Shown: in pieces, positions 1-10,017 of the stretch | Layout of the letters: each line of letters starts with the position of its first letter | How positions within the stretch are numbered: position 1 is the first letter of the stretch | Assembly (NCBI GenBank): GCA_030148505.1 | Contig: JASBTI010000041.1 | Span: 124,001-188,000, forward strand | Direction: 5' to 3' | From: Rhodanobacter sp. | GTDB lineage: Bacteria > Pseudomonadota > Gammaproteobacteria > Xanthomonadales > Rhodanobacteraceae | Length of the DNA stretch: 64,000 nucleotides | Notes under the pieces: model-generated | Told to the model about the DNA's origin: nothing | What the model saw: the letters and a program-made list of their open reading frames with translations, nothing else | Database searches by the model: none | Program-made: the position numbers and the translations under genes

Positions 1-253
1 GCTGATCCTGTCCTCGGACAAGGTGAACTGCATCCTGGTCAACATTTTTGGCGGCATCGTGCGTTGCGACCTGATTGCCGAGGGCATCATCGCCGCGGTC
101 AAGGAAGTGGGCCTGACGATTCCCGTGGTGGTGCGCCTGCAGGGCACCAATGTCGAGAAGGGCCGCGAACTGCTGGCCAACTCCGGTCTGGCGATCACGC
201 CGGCCGACGATCTCAACGACGCGGCGCAGAAAGCCGTGGCTGCGGCCCACTAA
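1..253 (+). CDS. sucC: Succinyl-CoA synthetase beta subunit, 3' end only
   Basis: This is the C-terminal part of the ADP/GDP-forming succinate-CoA ligase beta subunit of the TCA cycle; the gene begins upstream of the window. The frame is open from base 2 to the TAA at 251-253, giving about 83 residues. The visible sequence carries the beta-subunit C-terminal signature: a [11 protein letters not shown] stretch followed by [17 protein letters not shown], which belongs to the flavodoxin-like domain that contacts the alpha subunit. It is followed by sucD on the same strand after a 105-base gap, so the two should form the usual sucCD operon. The gap is longer than usual because it holds a palindromic repeat. 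Confidence 0.95.
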   Translation, partial: LILSSDKVNCILVNIFGGIVRCDLIAEGIIAAVKEVGLTIPVVVRLQGTNVEKGRELLANSGLAITPADDLNDAAQKAVAAAH

Positions 254-260
254 TCACCCC

Positions 261-339
261 GTAGGAGCGCACCTTGTGCGCGATTGTCTTTTTGGCGCAT
301 GTGAAAAGCAAAAGCATCGCGCACAGGGTGCGCTCCTAC
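261..339. repeat. REP-like inverted repeat between sucC and sucD
   Basis: Two 24-base arms at 261-284 and 316-339 are inverted complements with one mismatch (23 of 24), separated by a 31-base loop. The arms start with GTAGGAGCGC and end with GCGCTCCTAC, the layout of the REP-like elements scattered between genes in Xanthomonas, Pseudomonas and relatives. In RNA it would form a strong hairpin between two co-transcribed genes and could affect mRNA stability or the SucC:SucD ratio (inference). Confidence 0.8.
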
Positions 340-358
340 ACAGATACGGGATATTTCA

Positions 359-1231
359 ATGAGCGTTCTGGTCAACAAGAAAACCAAGGTGATCGTGCAG
401 GGCTTCACCGGCCAGCAGGGCACCTTCCACGCCGAACAGGCGATCGATTACGGCACCCTGATCGTCGGCGGCGTGACGCCGGGCAAGGGCGGCAAGGAAC
501 ACATCGGCCTGCCGGTATTCAATTCGGTCGACGAGGCCGTGCTGGAAACCGGCGCCGACGCGTCGGTGATCTTCGTGCCGCCGCCGTTCGCGGCCGATTC
601 GATTCTCGAGGCGATCGACGCCGGCATCAAGGTGATCGTGGCGATTACCGAGGGTATCCCGGTGCTCGACATGCTGCGGGTAAAGAACGTACTGCAGCAG
701 CATCCGGAAACCGTGCTGATCGGGCCGAATTGCCCCGGCATCATCACCCCCGGCGAGTGCAAGATCGGCATCATGCCCGGTCATATCCACCAGCCGGGCA
801 AGGTCGGCATCGTGTCGCGTTCGGGCACGCTGACCTACGAGGCGGTGTTCCAGACCACCAATGAAGGCCTGGGGCAGTCCACGTGCATCGGTATCGGTGG
901 CGACCCGATCAATGGCCTGAGCTTCATCGACTGCCTCAAGCTGTTCCAGGACGATCCGCAGACCGAAGGCATCATCATGGTCGGTGAGATCGGCGGCTCG
1001 GCAGAGGAAGATGCGGCCGATTTCATCGCCGAATACGTGACCAAGCCGGTGGTATCGTTCATCGCCGGAGCCTCGGCCCCGGCAGGCAAGCGCATGGGCC
1101 ATGCCGGTGCCATCATCTCCGGCGGCAAAGGCACGGCGGAGGCCAAGTTCGCTGCGCTGGAGAAGGCGGGCGTGACCACGGTCAAGTCCCCTGCAGACCT
1201 GGGCAAGACGCTTGCCAAACTGATGAAGTAA
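359..1231 (+). CDS. sucD: Succinyl-CoA synthetase alpha subunit
   Basis: Succinate-CoA ligase alpha subunit (290 residues, normal length) interconverts succinyl-CoA and succinate plus CoA with substrate-level phosphorylation in the TCA cycle. The N-terminus begins [17 protein letters not shown] and carries the CoA-binding Rossmann domain. The motif [12 protein letters not shown] is near residue 123. The phosphorylated histidine lies in [16 protein letters not shown] (His about 248). The ATG at 359 matches the family start, although its Shine-Dalgarno is weak. It partners the SucC fragment immediately upstream. Confidence 0.97.
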   Translation: MSVLVNKKTKVIVQGFTGQQGTFHAEQAIDYGTLIVGGVTPGKGGKEHIGLPVFNSVDEAVLETGADASVIFVPPPFAADSILEAIDAGIKVIVAITEGIPVLDMLRVKNVLQQHPETVLIGPNCPGIITPGECKIGIMPGHIHQPGKVGIVSRSGTLTYEAVFQTTNEGLGQSTCIGIGGDPINGLSFIDCLKLFQDDPQTEGIIMVGEIGGSAEEDAADFIAEYVTKPVVSFIAGASAPAGKRMGHAGAIISGGKGTAEAKFAALEKAGVTTVKSPADLGKTLAKLMK

Positions 1232-1303
1232 GTTGCTCGGCAAAGGGTAAAATGCGAGGGCTGCGGCGGGTGCCGTGGCCTTCGTTATTTCTGGAGGTAT
1301 TGC

Positions 1304-2944
1304 ATGGCAAGCCTGCGTCTGGCACTGGCCCAGTTTGATTTTCCGGTGGGTGCGGTGGCGGCCAATGCAGCCCGGATCGCCGATCTTGCGGCACAAGCGC
1401 GCTGTGGCGGCGCCGAGCTGGTGGTTTTTCCCGAGTTGGCGCTGAGCGGGTACCCACCGGAGGACCTGTTGCTGCGACCGAGCTTTCTCGCGGCCTGCGA
1501 GAGCGAACTCGAGGCACTGGCCGGCAATTTCGGAGAGATGGCCGCGTTGGTGGGTCATCCGCACAGCGAAGGCGAGGTCTACAACGCGGCCAGTCTGTTG
1601 CACCAGGGGCGGGTCGAACGCGTCACATACAAGCAGATATTGCCGAATTACGGCGTCTTCGATGACAAGCGTTATTTTCGACCGGGACATGCTACGGCAG
1701 TGGCAGCGATCGCCGGAGTGCAGGTGGTGCTGCTGATCTGCGAGGACGTGTGGCGGCCGGAGCCGCTGATGCAGGTTGCTGCGGCAGGGGCGGAGCTAGT
1801 CGTGGTCATCAATGCGTCGCCATGGGACGGCGCCAAGCAGGCCGAGCGCGAAGCGGTACTGAAGGCGCGCGCCGCTGAAAGCGGCTGCGCGATGGCTTAT
1901 CTCAACTTGGTCGGCGGGCAGGATGAGGTGGTGTATGACGGCGCTGCCATACTGGTCAATGGCGATGGCTCGATTGCAGCGCGCGCGCCGGCGTTCCTCG
2001 ATGCCTTGTTGTGGGCGGAATTCGATTCGGCGGCACGTCGCTGGTATCCGCAAGACTGGCCTACGGTGGTCGACGCCTCGCCCGAGGCCGTGCTGTACGC
2101 GGCATTGACCCGTGGCACCCGTGACTACGTCGACAAGAACGGCTTTCCGGGTGTGCTGCTGGGTCTGTCCGGTGGTATCGATTCGGCACTGACCTTGGCG
2201 CTGGCGGTCGATGCGCTGGGTCCGGATCGGGTGACCGCTGTGATGATGCCCACACGCTACACCTCGCAGTTGTCGCTGGAGGGGGCACGCGATCAGGCGC
2301 AAAGACTGGGGGTGGGCTATCACGTGATTCCGATTGAGACGACCTTCCAGTCTTTCGTCGACGCACTCGCTCCGGCTTTCGCTGGCAAGGCCGCCGACAC
2401 CACCGAAGAAAACCTGCAATCGCGTACGCGCGGCGCGATGTTGATGGCCTTGTCCAACAAGCATGGCCAGTTGCTGCTGGCCACCGGCAACAAGAGCGAG
2501 ATGGCGGTGGGCTATGCCACGCTTTACGGCGACATGTGTGGAGGCTACGCGCCGTTGAAGGATGTCTACAAGACGTTGGTATACCGCCTGGCACGCTGGC
2601 GCAATGGTGCAGGGGGGTATGCCGGGGGGGCTGGCGACTCCTGGATCATTCCCCCGGCGGTGATCGAGCGGGCCCCGTCGGCGGAGTTGCGCGACAATCA
2701 GACGGATCAGGACTCTCTCCCGGATTACGGGAAGCTGGATGCGATATTGAGCCGTTTCATCGAGGGCGAACAGTCCCAGGCGGAGATCATTGCAGAAGGA
2801 TTCGACGCCAGTACCGTGCACCGGGTGGTGCGACTGGTTTTACGCAATGAATTCAAGCGCCGACAATCGGCACCGGGGCCACGTGTGACTACGCGCGCAT
2901 TCGGCCGGGAAAGACGTTATCCGATCACTTCCGGCTGGACCTGA
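1304..2944 (+). CDS. nadE: Glutamine-dependent NAD+ synthetase
   Basis: It catalyses the last step of NAD biosynthesis, amidating deamido-NAD with glutamine-derived ammonia and ATP. The 546 residues fit the two-domain form. The N-terminal nitrilase-type amidohydrolase shows the Glu44/Lys110/Cys146 triad (FPELALSGYPPEDLLL, VTYKQILPNYGVFDD, ICEDVW). The C-terminal synthetase has the ATP-pyrophosphatase P-loop SGGIDSA at 289-295, then LLATGNKSEMAVGYATLYGDM and PSAELRDNQTDQDSLPDY. The ATG at 1304 follows a good TGGAGG ribosome site. A TAAAAT -10-like hexamer lies at 1248-1253 without an obvious -35. The gene converges on bamD across a strong terminator. Confidence 0.95.
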   Translation: MASLRLALAQFDFPVGAVAANAARIADLAAQARCGGAELVVFPELALSGYPPEDLLLRPSFLAACESELEALAGNFGEMAALVGHPHSEGEVYNAASLLHQGRVERVTYKQILPNYGVFDDKRYFRPGHATAVAAIAGVQVVLLICEDVWRPEPLMQVAAAGAELVVVINASPWDGAKQAEREAVLKARAAESGCAMAYLNLVGGQDEVVYDGAAILVNGDGSIAARAPAFLDALLWAEFDSAARRWYPQDWPTVVDASPEAVLYAALTRGTRDYVDKNGFPGVLLGLSGGIDSALTLALAVDALGPDRVTAVMMPTRYTSQLSLEGARDQAQRLGVGYHVIPIETTFQSFVDALAPAFAGKAADTTEENLQSRTRGAMLMALSNKHGQLLLATGNKSEMAVGYATLYGDMCGGYAPLKDVYKTLVYRLARWRNGAGGYAGGAGDSWIIPPAVIERAPSAELRDNQTDQDSLPDYGKLDAILSRFIEGEQSQAEIIAEGFDASTVHRVVRLVLRNEFKRRQSAPGPRVTTRAFGRERRYPITSGWT

Positions 2945-3039
2945 GCTTCCACGCACCACCAACGCCGTGCCGGTAGCGCATGGTGGTGTCCTGCTTTTCA
3001 GCCCCGGCGTGAGGCGGCAAGCAGGACGTTGGCGTCAGC

Positions 3040-3079
3040 AATGAATAAAGCCGGCGCGATGGCGCCGGCTTTATTCATT
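3040..3079. terminator. Bidirectional intrinsic terminator between nadE and bamD
   Basis: A perfect 18-bp stem (3040-3057 with 3062-3079) encloses a 4-base GATG loop. The stem core is GCCGGCGC, and the A/T-rich flanks AATGAATAAA and TTTATTCATT give U-rich tails on both strands. It sits between the convergent nadE and bamD genes. Confidence 0.9.
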
Positions 3080-3098
3080 GCACAGCTGACTACCGCTT

Positions 3099-3953
3099 CT
3101 AGTGGTGCCCTGAGAATGGAATCATCTTGCGCAGCAGCGATGGCTCATGTGGCCATTTGGGATCGTTGAGGTAGGGGTGGTGCGGGTAGTTCATGGCCAG
3201 CACTTCGCGGACCTGTTCGGCCAGCTTCTTGTGATCCAGCGCCAGGTAACTGCGGCACAGGATGGCCAGGGCATCGCCCGCCTGAGGCGCCTGCTGGTAG
3301 TGTTCGATGACATACTGCGCGCGGTCGGCCGAGGCGATATAGGCCTTGTGCCTCAGGTAGAATTCCGCCACGTTGATCTCGTGCTGGGCCAGGACGTTGC
3401 GCAGGTAGATCATGCGCTGACGCGCGTCAGCGGTATAGGCGCTGTCGGGAAAGCGTCGTGACAGCTCGGAAAAATCATCGAACGACTGCAGGTTGAAGCC
3501 CTGGTCGCGCCGTGACTGCGCGCTGCCGCGACTGACGTAGCGTTCGATAAAGCCGCTGGTGCGATTAAAATTGATCAGGCCGCGCAGGTAATAGGCATAA
3601 TCGACATGCTTGTTGGCTGGATAGGTCTTGATGAAGCGGTTGATGGTCGACAAGGCATCATCCGGCTGGTTGTCCTTGTATTGCGAATAGGCCATGTCGA
3701 GCTGGGCCTGTTCGTTGTAGGCGCCGGAGGGAAACCGCGCGATGAGGCGCTGATAGGCCCGGGTGGCCGCGGCGTAGTCGGCATTCTCCAGCGAGTCATG
3801 GGCCTTGTTGTAAAGCTCGCCGACCGGCATGGTGTTGATGGTGTCGCGCTTGGTGCCGAACATCGAACACGCGCTCATCGTGGCGATAATCGCGACAATG
3901 GCGAGCAGCTTCAGGGCAGGCAGTGGGAGCATCGGCAGCTTGGTTACACGCAT
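3099..3953 (-). CDS. bamD: Outer-membrane assembly lipoprotein BamD
   Basis: BamD is the essential lipoprotein of the BAM complex that folds beta-barrel proteins into the outer membrane. The chosen start (MRVTKLPML, 284 residues) gives a hydrophobic signal peptide ending in a lipobox, MSAC, with the lipidated cysteine at residue 29. An upstream extension to 4058 is open but would spoil the signal peptide. The mature part is built of TPR-like repeats with BamD motifs (LYNKAHDSLENADYAAATRAY, YNEQAQLDMAYSQYKDNQPD, RRFPDSAYTADARQRMIYLRN). It is divergent from rluD, an order also found in E. coli (bamD/rluD-pgeF-clpB). Confidence 0.94.
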   Translation of the reverse strand: MRVTKLPMLPLPALKLLAIVAIIATMSACSMFGTKRDTINTMPVGELYNKAHDSLENADYAAATRAYQRLIARFPSGAYNEQAQLDMAYSQYKDNQPDDALSTINRFIKTYPANKHVDYAYYLRGLINFNRTSGFIERYVSRGSAQSRRDQGFNLQSFDDFSELSRRFPDSAYTADARQRMIYLRNVLAQHEINVAEFYLRHKAYIASADRAQYVIEHYQQAPQAGDALAILCRSYLALDHKKLAEQVREVLAMNYPHHPYLNDPKWPHEPSLLRKMIPFSGHH

Positions 3954-4024
3954 GGGAAATGAATTCAGATGTTTGATCGAAAAGGCATGATAGCCGAAAC
4001 AGGCAGTTGCCCGTGGAGCAGGGC

Positions 4025-4999
4025 ATGACCAGCATCCGGCACGAAGCCACGGTGCCATTGACTGCCGCAGGACGCAGATTCGACCAGGTAATGGCCGAGA
4101 TGTTCCCGGATTATTCGCGCTCGCGGCTCAGCGGCTGGATCAAATCCGGCGCGGTGATGCTGGACGGGGTGCTGGTTCCTCCGCGGTATCTGTTACATGG
4201 CGGTGAACAGGTTCAGCTGCGGGCTGAACTGGAAACCGAGGTGAACAGTACTGCTGAGGCGATTCCGCTGGAGATCGTCCATGAGGACGAACACCTGCTG
4301 GTGCTGAACAAACCGGCCGGCCTGGTGGTGCATCCGGGGGCGGGCAATCCGGCTGGCACCTTGCTCAACGCCTTGTTGCATCACGATGCCGGACTGGCGG
4401 AGCTGCCGCGCGCAGGCATTGTTCATCGACTGGACAAGGACACCTCTGGCTTGATGGTCGTGGCGAAGTCGCTGCCGGCGCTGACGGCGCTGGTGGAAAT
4501 GCTCTCGCGGCACGACGTCCAGCGCCAGTACGAGGCGGTGGTGCTGGGCACGATGGTGGCTGGTGGCACGGTGGATGCGCCGCTGGGTCGCTCCATGGGC
4601 GATCGCCTGCGGCAGTCGGTGCGTGACGAGGAGGACGGCAAGCATGCGGTGACGCATTACCGGCTGCGTGAACGTTTTCGCGCCCACACCTTGATAGAGT
4701 GCCAGTTGGAGACCGGCCGTACCCATCAGATTCGTGTGCATATGGCGCATGTCGGTCACCCCTTGCTGGGGGATCCGCTGTACGGTGGCGGGCTGAAGCT
4801 GCCGAAAGGAGCCGCGCCCCGATTGGTGGCTGTATTGCGGGGTTTTCGTCGCCAGGCGCTGCATGCGGAGCGGCTGTCGTTCGAGCACCCGATAACCCAC
4901 GCGACGCTGTCGTTCAGCATCGAGCGTCCGGCGGATCAGCTCGCATTGATCGAGGCCCTGCGAGATGATCTGGCCCTTCACGGCGCGGATGAATACTGA
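4025..4999 (+). CDS. rluD: 23S rRNA pseudouridine synthase RluD
   Basis: It converts uridines in helix 69 of 23S rRNA (U1911, U1915, U1917 in E. coli numbering) to pseudouridine. With the ATG at 4025 the protein has 324 residues. It has an N-terminal S4 RNA-binding domain (residues about 15-70, [18 protein letters not shown]) and the catalytic domain with [18 protein letters not shown], where Asp137 is the nucleophile, plus [23 protein letters not shown]. The 4025 start is preferred because GGAGCAGGG lies six bases upstream; a TTG at 4007 would add six residues. The stop is immediately followed by pgeF. Confidence 0.95.
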   Translation: MTSIRHEATVPLTAAGRRFDQVMAEMFPDYSRSRLSGWIKSGAVMLDGVLVPPRYLLHGGEQVQLRAELETEVNSTAEAIPLEIVHEDEHLLVLNKPAGLVVHPGAGNPAGTLLNALLHHDAGLAELPRAGIVHRLDKDTSGLMVVAKSLPALTALVEMLSRHDVQRQYEAVVLGTMVAGGTVDAPLGRSMGDRLRQSVRDEEDGKHAVTHYRLRERFRAHTLIECQLETGRTHQIRVHMAHVGHPLLGDPLYGGGLKLPKGAAPRLVAVLRGFRRQALHAERLSFEHPITHATLSFSIERPADQLALIEALRDDLALHGADEY

Positions 5000-5032
5000 A
5001 TGGGGACTACGATCGGTGCAGCCGGGAACGCC

Positions 5033-5782
5033 ATGGACGTCGCCTGGATCTTTCCGGACTGGCCTGCTCCACCACGGGTCAGGACCGCCGTAACGACCCG
5101 CGAGGGACCTGGCGTATCCGTACCGCCGTTCGGGCGTTTCAACCTGGGCCGGCGCAATGGCGACCGGCCGGAAGCGGTTCAGACCAATCGCAGCGTGTTG
5201 CGACAGACGTTGAATCTGCCGGCGGAGCCACGCTGGTTGCGACAGGTGCATGGCACCACCGTCGCCGAGCTGGGACCGCTGGCCAGTGAGGACGAGCCCG
5301 AAGCCGATGCGGCCATATCGCGCCTTCCCGGAACCGTTTTGGGTGTGCTCACCGCCGATTGCCTGCCGGTATTTTTCTGCGCCGACGATGGTAGTGCCAT
5401 CGGCGTGGCGCACGCGGGATGGCGCGGACTCGCTGCCGGTGTGCTGGAAGCGGTGGTGGAACAACTGCAGTTGCCGCCAAGCTGCCTGCTGACCTGGCTC
5501 GGTCCGGCTGCCGGTGCGGCCTCATACGAAGTGGGCGACGAGGTACGCGAGGCCTTCGTCAGGCACGATCGTGCCGCGGTGGCATGTTTCACCGCGACCC
5601 GCGCCGGACACTGGCGCTGCGATATCGAGGGATTGGCCCGTCAACGCCTCACGGCGGGGGGGGTGACCCGTATTCACGGCGGCGGTTTCGATACGCTGAC
5701 TGATCCGCGTTTCTATTCGCATCGTCGCGAGGGAGCCCGCCGCGGCAGCTTCGCCAGCCTGATCTGGTTGGCGGAAGACTGA
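5033..5782 (+). CDS. pgeF: PgeF/YfiH family protein (purine nucleoside phosphorylase, peptidoglycan editing factor)
   Basis: It belongs to the YfiH/LACC1 family, zinc enzymes with purine nucleoside phosphorylase/adenosine deaminase-type activity. In E. coli the protein acts as an editing factor that prevents wrong amino acids entering peptidoglycan. The metal and active-site residues are visible: His73 (RQVHGTTVAEL), Cys110 (LTADCLPVFF) and His127 (GVAHAGWRGLAAGV). The C-terminus ends YSHRREGARRGSFASLIWL. I chose the second ATG (5033, 249 residues), which matches the family start; the ATG at 5000 touches the rluD stop. It is co-transcribed with rluD and precedes clpB, as in E. coli. Confidence 0.9.
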   Translation: MDVAWIFPDWPAPPRVRTAVTTREGPGVSVPPFGRFNLGRRNGDRPEAVQTNRSVLRQTLNLPAEPRWLRQVHGTTVAELGPLASEDEPEADAAISRLPGTVLGVLTADCLPVFFCADDGSAIGVAHAGWRGLAAGVLEAVVEQLQLPPSCLLTWLGPAAGAASYEVGDEVREAFVRHDRAAVACFTATRAGHWRCDIEGLARQRLTAGGVTRIHGGGFDTLTDPRFYSHRREGARRGSFASLIWLAED

Positions 5783-5832
5783 TTGCGGCTCGCGTCGACG
5801 GGTTTTGCGTAGAAAGCATCCAGCACCATTCG

Positions 5833-5860
5833 CTTGAATCGGTGCGCGCTGCCCGCATTT
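5833..5860 (+). promoter_or_regulatory. Candidate sigma-32 (heat-shock) promoter of clpB
   Basis: CTTGAAT at 5833-5839 and CCCGCATTT at 5852-5860 resemble the RpoH -35 (CTTGAAA) and -10 (CCCCATnT) elements. The gap between them is 12 bases, slightly short. It lies about 50 bases upstream of clpB, a classic sigma-32 target. Confidence 0.5.
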
Positions 5861-5912
5861 TCACCTGCAGTGGCGGAAACTCCGTCGAATCCTTTGCTGT
5901 GGGGATATGCCG

Positions 5913-8510
<2,598 letters not shown>

Positions 8511-8541
8511 CTCGAGCACGGCAAACGGGTGCGGGGCGGGC

Positions 8542-9774
8542 TCAGCTTGGCTCGTTTGGTGATTCTGTTTCCGGCAACATCTCGAACGCTGCCGGGGTAG
8601 TACGCAGCATCATGCGGAAATTCGCATCGGTCGACTGCGTGCGATGGTAATGCCAGTAGCGGTATGCGGCATACGCCGCCAGCAGTGCCTGGGTCATAGC
8701 GAACCAGCCGAACAGCGAATTGGGACCGAGACCCGACATCAAGGCGCCGGCAGCAATCGGCCCGATCGCCGAGCCTACGCCGTAGATCAGCAGCACACTG
8801 CTGCTGGCCGAGAGAAGCTCTTCCGGCGACAGGTGATCCACCAGGTGGGCCACCACAATCGGGTAGACAGCGAAGGTGAGGCCGCCATAGAGAAAGATCA
8901 GCGCGATCATTGCACCATGCCAGCGCGCCATCACCAATTGCAGCATGGCCAGTACCGTGGCGAGCGCGCAGACTGCTGCCAGCGCTATACGTCGGTCGTG
9001 CCGGTCCGACCAGCGACCGATCGGCCACTGCAGCGCGGCGCCGCCGAGGATGGCCACGCTCATGTAGGTTCCCACCTGAGTCAGGTCAAAGCCCAGTCCG
9101 CGGGCATACACCGGCAGCAGGCCCCAGAACGCCCCCATCGCCAGCCCCGATAGCAGTGCACCGACCCCGGCCGTCGGCGCCAATGCATACAGCCGGCTCA
9201 GTTGCAGACGAGGCATCGGTTGCAGGCCGGGCTGTGCCTGACGCGTGGCAACTACTGGCAGGGTGGCGGCGCACACCAGCAGCGCGACAATGACAAAAAG
9301 CACGATCGGCTCGCCTTGAATGCGCAGCAGCTGCTGCGCCACTGCCAGCGAACCAAGATTGACCATCATGTAGATGGCGAACACGGTGCCGCGCCGCGCG
9401 GGCTCGGTCTGGGCGTTCAGCCAGCTCTCGATGATGGCATACAGTCCGACCAGCGATATCCCCGCCAGCAGCCGCAGCAACAACCACAACCACGGGTTGC
9501 TGCTCAGGGCATGGAACAAGACCAGGCAAGCCACGGATGCAGTGCAGAAAGCGAAGGCGCGAATGTGGCCGATCCGCTGGATCAGCCGCGGCAGCGTGAA
9601 GGTGCCGACGAAATAGCCGGCGTAATAGGCGGAGGTAAGCGCGCCAAGCATGGTGGTCGAATAGCCCAGCGCACGACCACGCAGCGGGATCAGTGTCGTC
9701 AGCAAGCCCACGCCCAGCAACAGCAGTGCCGCGCCGACCAGCAGCGAGGTAATCGGACGTAGATTGCGCAGCAT
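8542..9774 (-). CDS. MFS transporter, YcaD-like
   Basis: This is a 12-helix major facilitator superfamily transporter of 410 residues, substrate unknown. The N-terminal half has a loop A-like motif between helices 2 and 3 (LPRLIQRIGHIRAFAF) and the LVGLYAIIESWLNAQT segment typical of the E. coli YcaD-like subgroup. The chosen ATG (9774, MLRNLRPITSLLVG) places helix 1 close to the N-terminus; an upstream in-frame start at 9867 would add 31 hydrophilic residues. The gene converges on clpB and stands alone, so context gives no clue to the substrate. Confidence 0.85.
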   Translation of the reverse strand: MLRNLRPITSLLVGAALLLLGVGLLTTLIPLRGRALGYSTTMLGALTSAYYAGYFVGTFTLPRLIQRIGHIRAFAFCTASVACLVLFHALSSNPWLWLLLRLLAGISLVGLYAIIESWLNAQTEPARRGTVFAIYMMVNLGSLAVAQQLLRIQGEPIVLFVIVALLVCAATLPVVATRQAQPGLQPMPRLQLSRLYALAPTAGVGALLSGLAMGAFWGLLPVYARGLGFDLTQVGTYMSVAILGGAALQWPIGRWSDRHDRRIALAAVCALATVLAMLQLVMARWHGAMIALIFLYGGLTFAVYPIVVAHLVDHLSPEELLSASSSVLLIYGVGSAIGPIAAGALMSGLGPNSLFGWFAMTQALLAAYAAYRYWHYHRTQSTDANFRMMLRTTPAAFEMLPETESPNEPS

Positions 9775-9978
9775 GTTTGGTCCGTGTGCGGAGCGCGGGA
9801 AGGCTTCGGAGGCTACCATCTCAGGACTGTCAGGGCCGCATAGGCGGTGGCCCCCCGGCAATTCCAAGGCATGTCAGCATGATGCTGCGTTGCCACTGAA
9901 CGGAGGTAGACCGTTCGTCGTTAGCGCTTGATGGGCTGGCCGAGACGGCGCCTGCGATGCGCGATATCGATCAGGTTC

Positions 9979-10004
9979 GTCGCCCCGGACGTTACCGGGG
10001 CGAC
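9979..10004 (-). terminator. Hairpin downstream of the first TonB receptor
   Basis: A perfect 10-bp stem (9979-9988 with 9995-10004, GTCGCCCCGG/CCGGGGCGAC) has a six-base loop, 13 bases past the stop of the minus-strand receptor gene. There is no U-run, so it may be a weak terminator or a 3' stabiliser. Confidence 0.5.
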
Positions 10005-10017
10005 AAACCGGTGGCGG

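Noticed and set aside
356..1690. Long minus-strand frame of 444 codons opposite sucD and nadE
   Set aside because: It is a shadow frame produced by high G+C; both real genes on the plus strand have full family signatures.
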